Part shown: in pieces, positions 21,766 to 32,600 of the stretch
Numbering within the stretch: position 1 is the first letter of the stretch
Layout of the letters: every line of letters starts with the position of its first letter
Source of the DNA: Excoecaria cochinchinensis
Taxonomy: Eukaryota > Streptophyta > Magnoliopsida > Malpighiales > Euphorbiaceae
Length of the DNA: 64,000 bases
Reading direction: 5' to 3'
Assembly: GCA_947683425.1 (NCBI GenBank)
Contig: CANTUQ010000031.1
Location: forward strand, 10,786,501 to 10,850,500
Position numbers and translations under genes: made by a program
Notes under the pieces: model-generated
Seen by the model: only the letters and a program-made list of their open reading frames with translations
Told to the model about the DNA's origin: nothing
Database searches by the model: none

Positions 21766-21811
21766 CTAATACTGAGCCCGCATCGTTGCCTCTGGTTCCC
21801 AGGTTGCTTCC
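21766..21811 (-). pseudogene. Tekay-B pol, last codons of the chromodomain
   Basis: The minus strand reads EATWEPEATMRAQY then stop (21766-21768), matching the EATWEPE of the Tekay-A chromodomain. The preceding residues (NKQVPLVKVLWHHHGVEE) are at 48377 onward, so Tat-C split this domain. The longer open frame that runs into the Tat-C LTR is an accidental fusion. Confidence 0.88.
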
Positions 21812-24721
21812 TGTGATGCGCGCCGAACCCCAGGGCGCCCCGAGGGCCCGCTTTTAGGGCAATCGGGTGGAGGTTCATGAAAATTTGTAAGGTATTTACA
21901 AGTGCATCTATTTTGGGCAACAAGGAGGTTTCTTGGAGTCGCCACCCAATAGAACATTGGGACAGGTCGTCTAGCCTCGGTGAGCCTAAGACGGCGCATA
22001 ATATCCATTTTGGGCAAGTCAAAGGGATCTTGGAGATATCATCCCAATAGAACACTAGAATGACCCTCTACCCTGTGGAGCCTAGGATTGTAAATTTAAG
22101 TCTTTTAGTGGGACACAAGAGATATTTTGGAGATTCCATCCCAATGAAACAATGAGATGGAACTCTAACCTCATTGAGCCCAAGACCAGAGTGAGTTCGG
22201 GACTTCCCATTTATTCATACCTTGGTTAATTTTATAATCGATTTTTGAATTTATCATTTCATCCCATTTCTCATTCATTTTAATGCAATTAATTAAAGCA
22301 CATGTCAATCACGTAGTGGAAGCAATAAATAAAAGCGTAAATAAAATAAAGCATATGTAAAAATATTATAACAAAACTAGGGGCAGAATACAACCCCCAT
22401 TGTAAATAAAATACAAATCATGCATAAATCGGGATATTTATTAATGATGAGGACATTGGTCCTCGCATGCATATTTATTATAAAATAATTTTGATGTGAT
22501 GATTTTATTTTGGATAGAGAAAATTGAGACATTGGCCCCATTTTTATTTAGGAAAAATTCCAAATTAATTAATAAAAATGTTTTGTGATTTTTATTCTAG
22601 CGTGTCTAAAGTAAACAGTTTTATAAGAAAATTACATGGCAAAATAAATGAAAAAGCCAAATAAATAAAATATTACAAATAAAACAAATAAATACTTAAT
22701 CCCAAACGAGCCTTCTGGATCTCCCCGTGTGCTCGCAAAAATTGTCCAAGAGGAAAATGAGATGTGAAATAATCATAAAACACAAATAAAATAATGTTAG
22801 TAATTGAATCAATTAAAATCAATTAAATATAAAATAAATGACGAATTAAAATAAAATAAAATGAGATAAAATGAAATGATATCAAAATAACAAATGAATT
22901 AACATGTTTACAATTTAAAATAAATGAGAAAAATGTGTTATGAATAACAAATGGATTAAAAGATGTAATTGGAATAAAACACAACATGTTAATTAATTAA
23001 TGTGTAAAAATATGAACATGATAATAATGAAAATAAATAAGTGAACAAAACATTAACTAGATGATAATGACAATGGAAAAGAATAAACAATGATTAAATA
23101 AATGACATGGTTAATTGATGTATCACAATTAATATAAAACTTTTACATGGTAAAAAATATCAATTAAAATGAATTTATTAATTACACGTTAAAAATAATG
23201 AGAAATCAAAGCAAAATGAATTATTTACATGTTAGGAATTAAAAGAGATCAATATTCACATGAATAAAAATGTAATAATATATATACATAACAAAACAAA
23301 TATAACAGCAATAGAATAAATAAATAAATGAGAACAATAAATAAATTAATGAGAACAACAAAATATACATGAATGAGAATAAAATCATATATAAACAAAT
23401 TAAATAAAACAAATCTGAAATAAATAAAATAAATAAATAAATGAAGTTAATAAAAATATACATGAATAAATTAAACATGAACAAAAATAATAAAAACAAA
23501 GAATAAGCCCAGAATGTTTACCCTTAGAGTTTCGGATTCGATGAAAGTAAAATGATGATTGATTTTTTATTTGATTATTTGCAATATTAGAGTGTAATAT
23601 GATGAAAATGTTGGAATTTTATTCCAAGAAAAAATAGGATGAAAAAATGATCAAAAATTCTTTAAGAACAAAGAATTGATTTCTTTGCCTAAAGAAATGA
23701 TTTTAATCAAAAAAAGATTTTTATTGATTAAAATAAAGAAAAATGATTTCAAGAACAAATAATCACTTTGTTTGTATCAAGAAAAAAAAATGATTAAAAG
23801 TCTTATTTTAGAAAATCAAATGAAAAAATTAGATTTTGATAACAAACAATTGTTTTGTTTATCTCAAAATTAATTTTTCATAAAAAAGAGATTCAAAAGA
23901 AAATTAATGGAAAAAGTTTTATTGAACACAAATAAAACAGAAAAAAAGGAATTTTGAGAGCAAATAATTGTTGTATTTGTCTCCAAATTAAATTCAACAA
24001 CAAAAACTCCTTCCAAATATATGTTTAGAAGAAATTCTATTGAAAAAAGGATGAAAAAGATGAACTGAATTCTTTGTTCTTTTTGGTGGGGAAAATCTGG
24101 AATTTTAGAGAGAGTTTGAAAGGAAGAAGAAGAGAAAAAGATGAAAAAAAACCCTAAGAAAAATTCCCCTTTTAGGTTTTCTTCTTATTCTTTTTATATG
24201 AAGAAAATAGGAAAATAATATTAATTAAAGGGATAAAATTTAATAAAATCAGATATTAATAATTTTAAATTTTAAAAATTGAAAACAACCTGAAAATCCC
24301 TAAAAAAAGTGATAAAAATAGAATTTTGTGGAAAAGAATCGAAAAAATTGAATTTTGGGGCGAAATTGCTCATTTGCGGCGGAACAGGTGCTACGGACGC
24401 CCGTGTAGCTCGCAAGGCGCGCGTGCTGGGCAAGTGCGCTCGCCCAGCGTGCACGCAGTGTCGCGCGGAGAATCGGCCCGACGCTTGCAATTTTTTTTTT
24501 AAAATTTTTTATTTTCTAATTTAATTAAAAATATTGTAATTTCAAGCCCCCATTTTTCAAAACTAATTTTTAAAATATTTTTTATTATTTTTTTACTTTT
24601 TTCACTCCAAAATGCAAATTTGAAAAGAAAATCATCACTTTTAACCTTTTTGCCTGTGGAAAGGCGTCTTATCATCATTGGATAATTCTGATTTGGGCTG
24701 CCTCAGGACCCGGTGTCTACA
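21812..24721 (-). repeat. 3' LTR of Tat-C (2910 bp)
   Basis: The minus strand starts TGTAGACACCGGGTCC (24721) and ends GGCGCGCATCACA (21812). The middle (about 22300-24250) is very AT-rich with A/T runs; open frames there are low-complexity artefacts. A GC island lies at 24376-24490. A donor-like AAGG|GTAAAC has its GT at plus 23519-23520. Paired GGACCAATGTCC-type short hairpins lie near 22450-22540. Confidence 0.93.
24376..24490 (-). other. GC island in Tat-C 3' LTR
   Basis: About 115 bp of GC-rich sequence (GCGCGCGTGCTGGGC, CGCCCAGCGTGCACGC and similar inverted repeats) between a T-run and AT-rich DNA, starting about 232 bp from the LTR start. The island in the 5' LTR of the same element (48018-48148) has a different sequence. 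Confidence 0.85.
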
Positions 24722-24860
24722 GTTGCCCCCAATTTTGAGGAAACTAGTGCACTAGTGCCTAGATGAGCCAAAATTTAGAGAAGAAGGAAAGAGATGCGTA
24801 CCTGAGGCAGCCCTTACCTTTTTACTGTGTGGAATGTTGCGACTTGTTGCCATTGAGCTG
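24722..24860 (-). other. Tat-C conserved 3' end and polypurine region
   Basis: The minus strand ends AAAATTGGGGGCAAC directly before the LTR. About 110 bp here match the same place in Tat-G (36640-36721), including a CTCAGGTACGCATC phrase, although the tandem repeats upstream are unrelated. Confidence 0.8.
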
Positions 24861-25398
24861 TAGCGCTATCAGACTGTGGCTCGTTTGCAATCTTTTCTAT
24901 TGCATTGTCCCGCTTGCCTTCGGTCGGCTTGCACGGCATGAGGTGAAGTGTTGTCTAACTGCATTCTCAGTTGCAATCCGTTCTATCGCTGTACCCCTCT
25001 AACCTCATCTCGGTCTGCACGGCGGCTGGTCAGTCCCGCTAGCCTCATCTCAGCCTGCAGTGTGAGGTGAAGTGTTGTCTAACTGCATCCTCTGTTGCGA
25101 TCTGTTCTATCGCTGGTGTCCCGCTAGCCTTGTCTCGGCCTGCATGGTGTGAGGTGAAGTGTTGTCTAATTGCATCTTCTGTTGCGATCTGTTCTATCGC
25201 TGGTGTCCCGCTAGCCTCATCCCGGCTTGCACGGTGTGAGGTGAAGTATTGTCTAACTGCATCCTCTGTTGCAATCTGTTCTACCGCTGGTGATCCGCTA
25301 GCCTCTTCTTAGCCTGCACGGTGTCTGTGATATGAGTACTCTCTGACTACAACCTCTATTTACGATCTGTTCTACTACTGTTGATCCACTAGCTTCGT
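24860..25398 (-). repeat. 92-bp tandem array of the Tat-C 3' UTR, left part
   Basis: About five diverged ~88-92-bp units with the shared phrases GATCTGTTCTAYCGCTGGTG and CCGCTAGCCTCGTC. Most units here carry a GTGAGGTGAAGTGTTGTC variant, unlike those right of Tat-G. The array is interrupted by Tat-G and resumes at 38904. Confidence 0.88.
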
Positions 25399-27577
25399 TG
25401 TAGACACCGGGTCCCGAGTAGCCTTGATCAGGATTACCCGATGATGAAATTTAGCTATGCCGGCTTATAGGCAAAAAGATTGGAGTTCGGAAGTGATTTT
25501 TCCTTGTCTTTTCGATGAGCAAAAAGTGTATTTTAAAAATATTTTTAAAATTATTTTGGAGAAGAAAAAGTATGTTTTAGGTTGAGGGTATTTTATATAA
25601 AAATTTAAAAAAAAAAAATAAAAATAAAAATTTACCCGAAAAGCACGGCTGTGCTTTTCGGAAGCACGGCTGTGCTTTTCGGAAGCACGGCTGTGCTTTG
25701 CGCTGCACTGCGCGCAGTGCGCGCGCGAAAGCACAGCCGTGCTGTGCTTTGCGCGCAGCACGCACTGTGCGCGTTTCTCGCGCGCATCAGCCCCATTTTC
25801 ACCCCATTTCGCCCATTTTCGACCCCGACTTATTTTTTAACGATTTTTGGACGGTTTTGGGTGGTTTTTGGGTAGTTTTTGATGATTAAAACACCAGAAA
25901 AAATTCAGAACAGAAGGAGGACGAATCAGGAACATTTTGGAGGAAAAAAACTGAATTTTGGAGCTTTGAGTTGAGAGAAAAAAATCCATCTTACACACTT
26001 GTTTCCAAGAGCTTTTCTTCAAGTTTTCAAGCTATTTTCTAAGGATTTTCACAAGAGAAGACAAGGAATTCAACACTTCTATCTTCAATTCTTCAAAACT
26101 GAATTTGAGGGTAATTATTCTTGGCTTTGCTCCTTAATTCTCTTGTTAATTTCATTTATTTTGGCTTCCAATTAACATATCAAACATGTAAATTCTCTTA
26201 GTCTCCATATTCTTCTTCTTATTTTTTTATTTTATCTTCAATTATTCATATAACAAATAAGCTTTTTAAATTCTATTAATCTTTTTTTTCATGTCAAATT
26301 ATTCTTTGTTCATGTAATTATGCATGTTTTAGGTTGTAAATACCTTTAATTTCTTAATGCTATATCATGTTTATTATTATGCTTTCTTTGGCATGTATGA
26401 GTGTTATAGTCATTATTTTATGCTAGTTATGCATGTTAAGTGGAATTATTCTCATGTTACACATTTATTCATGTCTTAACTATAATAAAATTGATTGTCA
26501 CTAATCTTCCATGTATGTTAATAACTATTATTAATAAGTTGCATATGCCATGATACTTCATCACCTTATGCATGTTAAATTGCATCTTAATCACTTTATG
26601 CATGTTAAATTGCATCATAATTATTTTTTATGCATGTTATAGTATCTTATGCATGTTATATGGTCATTGTACATATTACCTTTTATGTTGTATTATTTCA
26701 TTGGCCTAATCACTAACATGAATTTCTTTTTGATTTTTGGTTGCAAATCATTGTTTTATTCTCATTTGAGCATCCATGCACATGAAGGAGGAGTTGCGGG
26801 GTTTGGTATTTCCTTTATACATTTTTAATTCTCATTTCGTTTATATTTTTAATTTCCTTGTATATATTCATTGAATAAAATGTTTTCCTATGCGCACCTA
26901 AATAAAGATCATAAAAATATTTCTTACTAAATTAATTTAGATTTTTCATAATAAAATGGGACCAATGTCCTAATTTTCATCCCAAATAAAATCATCACAT
27001 CCAGAATATTTTCTTTAATTGTGCATGCGGGGACCAAAGTCCTCATAATTAATACAATTCCCCGGTTTTATGTATGTTTGCACTTTTAAATGGGAGTTGT
27101 ATTCCGCTCCTTGTATTATTGTAATTCATTGCTTTACTCGCTAATTTATGGTTTTCCTAAAATGAGTAAATGTGCCTTAAATTAATTGCATTGTGTGGAG
27201 AGAGAGCGAATTAATGACAATTAAAATTCAATCATAAATTAATCGAGGTAGAAATAGATGAGAAATCCCGGACCCAGCTCTGGTCTTTGGGCTCGAGAGG
27301 TTAGAGGTTATCCTCCAAAATACTTCTTGGGTCACGAGACTTTAGCGCTCATCCTAGGCCTCATGGCCCAACATGGATATTAAGCGCAGTCTTAGGCTCT
27401 CCGAGGCGAGAGTAACTTTCCCAATGTTCTATTGGGTGGCGACTCCATGATACCTCTTTGTTGCCCAACATAGACGCACTTGCGATTTATTACAAGATGC
27501 CAACGGACCCGCAAATGCCCGATCGCCCTCAAGCGGGCGGTCATAGGGGCGGCGCTCGGGATCCGGCGCGCGTCACA
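25399..27577 (+). repeat. 5' LTR of Tat-G (2179 bp)
   Basis: TGTAGACACCGGGTCC to GGCGCGCGTCACA. It contains the hairpin island (25637-25790), a predicted donor TTGAGG|GTAATT with GT at 26111-26112, and several TTATGCATGTTA repeats (about 26565-26660). GGACCAATGTCC and GGACCAAAGTCC hairpins lie near 26960 and 27030. No ATG occurs between about 25885 and the donor. Confidence 0.96.
25637..25790 (+). other. Hairpin/GC island in Tat-G 5' LTR
   Basis: Three copies of AAAGCACGGCTGTGCTTT-type hairpins, then CGCTGCACTGCGCGCAGTGCG and related inverted repeats, preceded by an A-rich run and starting about 240 bp after the LTR start. The 3' LTR copy (36975-37115) has fewer hairpins and is rearranged, the main difference between the two LTRs. 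Confidence 0.9.
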
Positions 27578-27578
27578 G

Positions 27579-27596
27579 TGGCGACTCCACTGGGGA
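27579..27596 (+). other. Primer binding site of Tat-G (tRNA-Arg type)
   Basis: TGGCGACTCCACTGGGGA, one base after the LTR end, complementary to the 3' end of plant tRNA-Arg with GACTCCA acceptor stem, as I recall that tRNA. Confidence 0.87.
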
Positions 27597-28518
27597 ACGA
27601 TATGGTTCGAGATTTCAGTTTGAAAATACCTCGTTTAACATTTATGGTTAAAATTTAATTCATAAATTCGCTTTATCTCAAAATTGCATATCATCTCATT
27701 AGAGCTTTAGATTAAGTTAGTTTGGTCCCTCTTTTAGCCCCGGTGCGTTCCTGAAGCACCTCCTCATTTTCACTCAATTTGGGGAAGTGTTAAGGATAAT
27801 CACCAGCCCAAGCCACGTACCTCAATGGTATATCAAAATGACGACCCGATCGGTCGCTATGCTAGTGATGAGCTAGACCCGTCGGCAGGGATCATGCTTG
27901 GGTAGCCTTAAAGTAACATCTCCCTTCTCCAAAGCTCATGTAATGGTAATAGATACTTCCACTATGTGAAATGTACCGTAATACTATGCTTGCTGTATGG
28001 GCCATCATATATTAAACAAAACCAATTTAATTAAATGGTCTTCATCAAAGGCTTTCATGCCCCGGTGGGCCCATCTTAGTTAAGTTGAATTGTTTAAATA
28101 CGTAATGGCCAAACACCCATACGTATGTACATTAGATAGGAGCTGTTATGCTGCCGGTTTTTCACCGCGCACCATACGTGTCCATTGGGTTCCCCGTTAA
28201 CTCATGGATCAAGCCCACCTAGGAAAGAGACCGCACTACCACGTGTGTGGGAGATACAAGGTTGGAAAGATCTATCTGCTTGCATGTGTTTGTCTATGTT
28301 GCATCAGCACGAGCATACATTGCATTTTAATCATGCATCATCTTAACAATCTCTGCATTTCAGCCATCATAGATTCTCCTGGGTGGTCTAGAGGTCCCAA
28401 CGGACGGTTAAGAAGGACGCCGCTTTTGGGGTTAACTGAGTTAGTGTCAGATCAGAGTTCAGAGTCAGTCTTAGAAGGAAGTGCAGGGTTTTCTTCCGAA
28501 TCATCAACAGAAGTAAGC
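27597..28518 (+). other. Tat-G leader with predicted splice acceptor
   Basis: Conserved non-coding leader shared with Tat-I and Tat-C; palindrome CCGATCGG at 27846-27853. The acceptor is TCTTAAC, pyrimidine-rich sequence, CATTTCAG|CC with AG at 28362-28363. Between it and the ATG at 28519 there is no ATG, whereas the unspliced leader has many, including 28204, which opens a frame into gag. In Tat-C the matching ATG is followed at once by a stop. Confidence 0.72.
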
Positions 28519-29643
28519 ATGGCTAATCCATCAAATGAGTCTGATGCAACCCGGGCAGTAATCGTTGAGGAGGTAGGAAAGAGAATGGAGGAGTTTGAAG
28601 CCCGAATGATTGCAATGATGGGCAATCTTGCCGCCACCATAGCTGGGCAACAAGCTGCTGCTATTCCTGTCCGAGTATCAGCTGAACAAGAGGTTGTTAG
28701 AGAAGAACGTCCTGCTGCGGTTAACCAACCAGTGGTTGACCCACCTATTATTGAGCAAAGAGTACCTGCACCCATTGAGCGCAGAGAAGGCCCCAGGTCT
28801 GAAGTTGAGTTTGGGGGAGATGAGCATGAGGAGCATGCAGTAGCTAAAGAGAAGTCGCCAAAACTAGATGAGGCAATGTGGAGGAAAATGGAAGAGAGAT
28901 TTGAGGTCATGGCAAGGATGATGACCGTGGGAAAAGGAATGAACCCAGAAGACCGAGAGCTGGATGGGGATGACCTGATTCCCCAGAATTTTAAGATGCC
29001 GGACATTCCCAAATTTGATGGAACCTCTGACCCTGCCTCACACATCAAGCAATACTTGTTAGTCATGAAGGGAACGACCTTAACAAGAAAGCAGAAGATA
29101 GAATATTTCTGCTTGAGTCTCACAGGAGCTGCTATTGATTGGTACCATGGGCTTGACAGGAGATCCAAGGAGGACTGGGACTTGTTGACTGAAGAGTTCC
29201 TTAAGCAGTACGATTGCAGTACCCGGATGGAGGTCACTTTGAAAGATCTCGAGTTGTTACAGCAGAAGGCTGGGGAGTCCTTCCACGAGTACCTTACTCG
29301 GTGGAGAAACCGGGTTATGGAGATGAAACGCAAACCAGACACTTCTGATCAGATCCGGCTATTCATTCGAAATGCCAGCCCTTATTTAAGAGAGGGACTG
29401 AAAATGAAGGGACTCAAGGATTGGGAGTCTTTGAAGGACATTGCCATAGAAGCGGAAGGAGAATATTTATCCAAGAGGGCAAATAGTGAGTCCTATGCCC
29501 GGAGGGGATACAGCAATCAGGGGATGGCCAAACCAGTAGGTTCAAGCAGTGGTAACAGAGCTGGGAAGACTGCCGAGGTGTCTGCAACCGGCGTAAGTCA
29601 GAGGTATTTCTCCAATTGGGTAAGCCTTTATCATGGGTGCTGA
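28519..29643 (+). pseudogene. Tat-G gag, N-terminal part, frameshifted at its end
   Basis: I chose ATG 28519 (AGCATGGCT; MANPSNESDATRAV) because Tat-I and Tat-C gags begin at the same point (MANSPRG, MASPSQQ) and it is the first ATG after the predicted acceptor; an in-frame ATG at 28204 is not conserved. The product is the capsid protein: an N-terminal acidic, Glu-rich region with coiled-coil-like EEVGKRMEEFEARM, then the capsid core (CLSLTGAAIDWYHGL, LLQQKAGESFHEYLTRWRNRV, LFIRNASPYLREGLKMKGL). At about 29610-29618 the frame is lost by an apparent one-base deletion compared with Tat-I and Tat-C; the zinc motif and everything downstream lie in the next frame. Confidence 0.9.
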
Positions 29644-32600
29644 AGAGGCTAATAAAAGAAGGAAAACTGCGGCCCCTATCACCTAAACCGGCCAAGGCCC
29701 AAGGGCAGCCAGGGCACAAAGAGAATGAATACTGCGCATTCCACCAACATACCGGGCATTTGACGGATGAGTGTATAACGCTAAAACATCGGGTCCAAGA
29801 TCTAATTGACAACAAGCAGATCACCGATCCTGAGCAGAGGGAAAGCAAGAAGAAGTCCGGTTATAATGCAGTGCCACCTCCAGTCTTTATGATTGGATCA
29901 AGCCTATTAGAATGGTATGTGATGCAAGACCTATATGGAAATGAGTATGTCGCTATTACTCGCCCTGCAGTGGATGGAGAAGGGGTTTCCGTGGCAGCAA
30001 TAGACTGTTGGTACACTAGTGAGAGTGGAGATGATGAAGATGAGAAAAATGGAGAGTTTACGGATCCGTGGGATTCAGAGGAAGAAGAAAGAGTAGAAGC
30101 AGTAACAAGAAGTGGGAGGGTCATTCCAGAAGCCGAGAAGCAGCAGGACCCAGCACAAGCAATCGCAGAGAAAGAGCCGGAAGAAAATTCAATAGTGAAG
30201 CAACTGAAAAAGACCACGGCTCAGATATCTATTTGGGACCTCTTGAGACAGTCCCCCTCGCACCGACAGAAGTTAGTCGAAGCATTGAGTGTATCAACTG
30301 TAGCAACTACAATCTCCCCATCTGAGCTGTTAGACCTTGTAAAGGGGGGATCCGGGGAGAAGTTGGTTTTTTCTGATGCAGACTTACCAACAGAGGGTCG
30401 TAACCACAACCGACCATTGTACATCAAGGCACAGATCAATTGTAAACACACCGCTTGTGTCATGGTTGATGACGGGTCATCGATAAATGTCTGCCCTTTG
30501 GTGGCACTTCAGGCCTTTGGGATGGATGAGAGTATGTTAAGCAAATCTGACCTGACCATCACTGCCTACGACAACTCCAGGAGGCAAGCATCGGGAATTT
30601 TCAAAGCTTTGGTAAAGACAGGGCCCATTGAGACCGAAACAGATTTTGTGGTCTTGCCGATTCCAGCAAACTTCTCAGCTCTGCTTGGTAGATCGTGGTT
30701 CCACAAGTTAGGGGGAGTACCATCCACATTACACCAGATAATTAAAATACCCCATAAAGGAGAAGTAGTGACCATTAAAGCAGCAAGAGAGAACCAAGTG
30801 TCTGCCTTGGAGATCTCTAATCAGCCATTCAGTGGCTTTCATGTATCGATGATCGGAGAAGAGCAAAACCTAGAAGGTAGCCCTCAAGTGGTGAATATGC
30901 TGATGAAGATGCACTTCCTCCCAGGGGCTGGTTTGGGAAAAGAGTCACAAGGGCTGCAGAATGCTATCACTACACGTGGTCAGAAAGATCGAAAGGGGTT
31001 GGGCTACAAAGGAGAATATGGTAAGAAGAAAGGGTCAGGGAAGATTCCCTATATTTCGGAGAGCTTTGTGCCATCATCATCGGTTTGTGCCTACATCGGA
31101 GAAGAAGAACCGCAGTGGGTAGATGGGAAGATTATCCCTGGATTTGAAATTTTTAACGATGTCTTTGATTGGGAGATCGGAGTTGTTAAAGCTGTAGAGA
31201 ACTTTTGGGATGAGGAGATTCTGACCCAATGCAGCATATGGGACAGGGATGAGCCTGAAGAGATCGTCACTGATAAGCTATTAGCCACTAAGCTCAAAGG
31301 GAAGGAGAAGATAGTGGAACCAGAGCCGAAGATTGAGGATCTCAAGATTTCACCAAATCAAGAAGCCAAAGCACAGTCATCTGCAGCATCAGCATCGACT
31401 GAAGTTGATAGTCATTTAGATTCTCTTTTTATACCAGAACTCTTTGAGAACAATGTTAATGTTTCTGATTATGTTAATGAGATGAACAACTTTGCTTACT
31501 TGTGTGATGTTTCTGATGATTTCATTTCGCATGATCATAAGCATGATGCATTCATTTTTGATATTAATTCAATTGGCACAACTGCATTTAATCTCGGAAC
31601 TTTGGAAAATCCAAAGGAAATTTTGCTAGCGTCAGACATAACTCCTGAAGAGAGAATAAAATTTGAGAGAATATTAAAAAAATATGAAAAAGTCTTTGCC
31701 TGGACCTATGAGGATATGCCGGAAATAGATCGAGATGTTGCCGAACATGCCATCCCAACTTACCCAGAGTTTAAACCAGTCAAGCAAAAGCTTCGGAGGC
31801 TTAGGCCAGAATGGGCACAGAAAGTGAAAGAGGAGATCCATAAGCAGATTGAGGCTAAGTTCCTGATAGAGGTTCAATACCCAACATGGTTAGCTAATGT
31901 GGTTCCTGTAGCTAAGAAAGACGGTAAGGTTCGAGTATGCGTCGACTATCGAGACCTGAACAAAGCTTGCCCTAAAGATGATTTCCCACTGCCTCATATT
32001 GATGTGCTAGTAGATAGTGCTGCTGCTTGTATGATGTATAGCTTTGTGGATGGATACGCAGGATACAATCAAATTCTTAACAAGATAGTGGACCGGATCA
32101 AGACAGCCTTTATCACCGAGTGGGGGACATATGCCTATCGGGTTATGCCTTTTGGGTTGAAGAATGCAGGAGCAACCTATCAGAGGATGGCAACCAAGGT
32201 TCTCAATGACTTAATCCACAAAGAAGTGGAGGTGTACGTCGACGACATGATGATTAAGTCGGCTACCAGGGAAGGTCACTTTGAGGCATTAGAAAAGTTC
32301 TTTCAAAGGATTAGCAAGTATGATCTGCGACTCAATCCCAAGAAGTGCATTTTTGGAGTTACATCAGGAAAGTTGTTAGGCCATGTGGTAAGCCAGAGGG
32401 GAATCGAGGTAGATCCCGATAAGGTCAAAGCCATAAGAGAGATGCCAGTGCCCCAGAAGGAGAAGGACGTCAGAAGTTTCCTAGGAAAGCTTCAGTACAT
32501 CAGTCGATTTATTGCCAAGCTAGCTTCGGTATGTGAGCCTATTTTCAAGCTTCTTAGGAAGAATCAGCCGGTGCTATGGAACGATGACTGTCAACTGGCC

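Noticed and set aside
21766..22055. Open frames crossing from Tekay-B chromodomain into the Tat-C LTR
   Set aside because: Fusion frames created by the insertion; only the last codons are real chromodomain.
23239..23499. Hydrophobic 86-residue open frame in the AT-rich LTR (similar one at 50935-51207)
   Set aside because: Low-complexity Phe/Ile/Leu/Tyr composition from AAATAA-type repeats; not conserved as a frame between the two LTRs.
28204..28518. Alternative gag start at 28204 with a Cys-rich hydrophobic N-terminus
   Set aside because: In Tat-C the matching ATG is followed by a stop and Tat-I has no ATG there; the conserved start is 28519.
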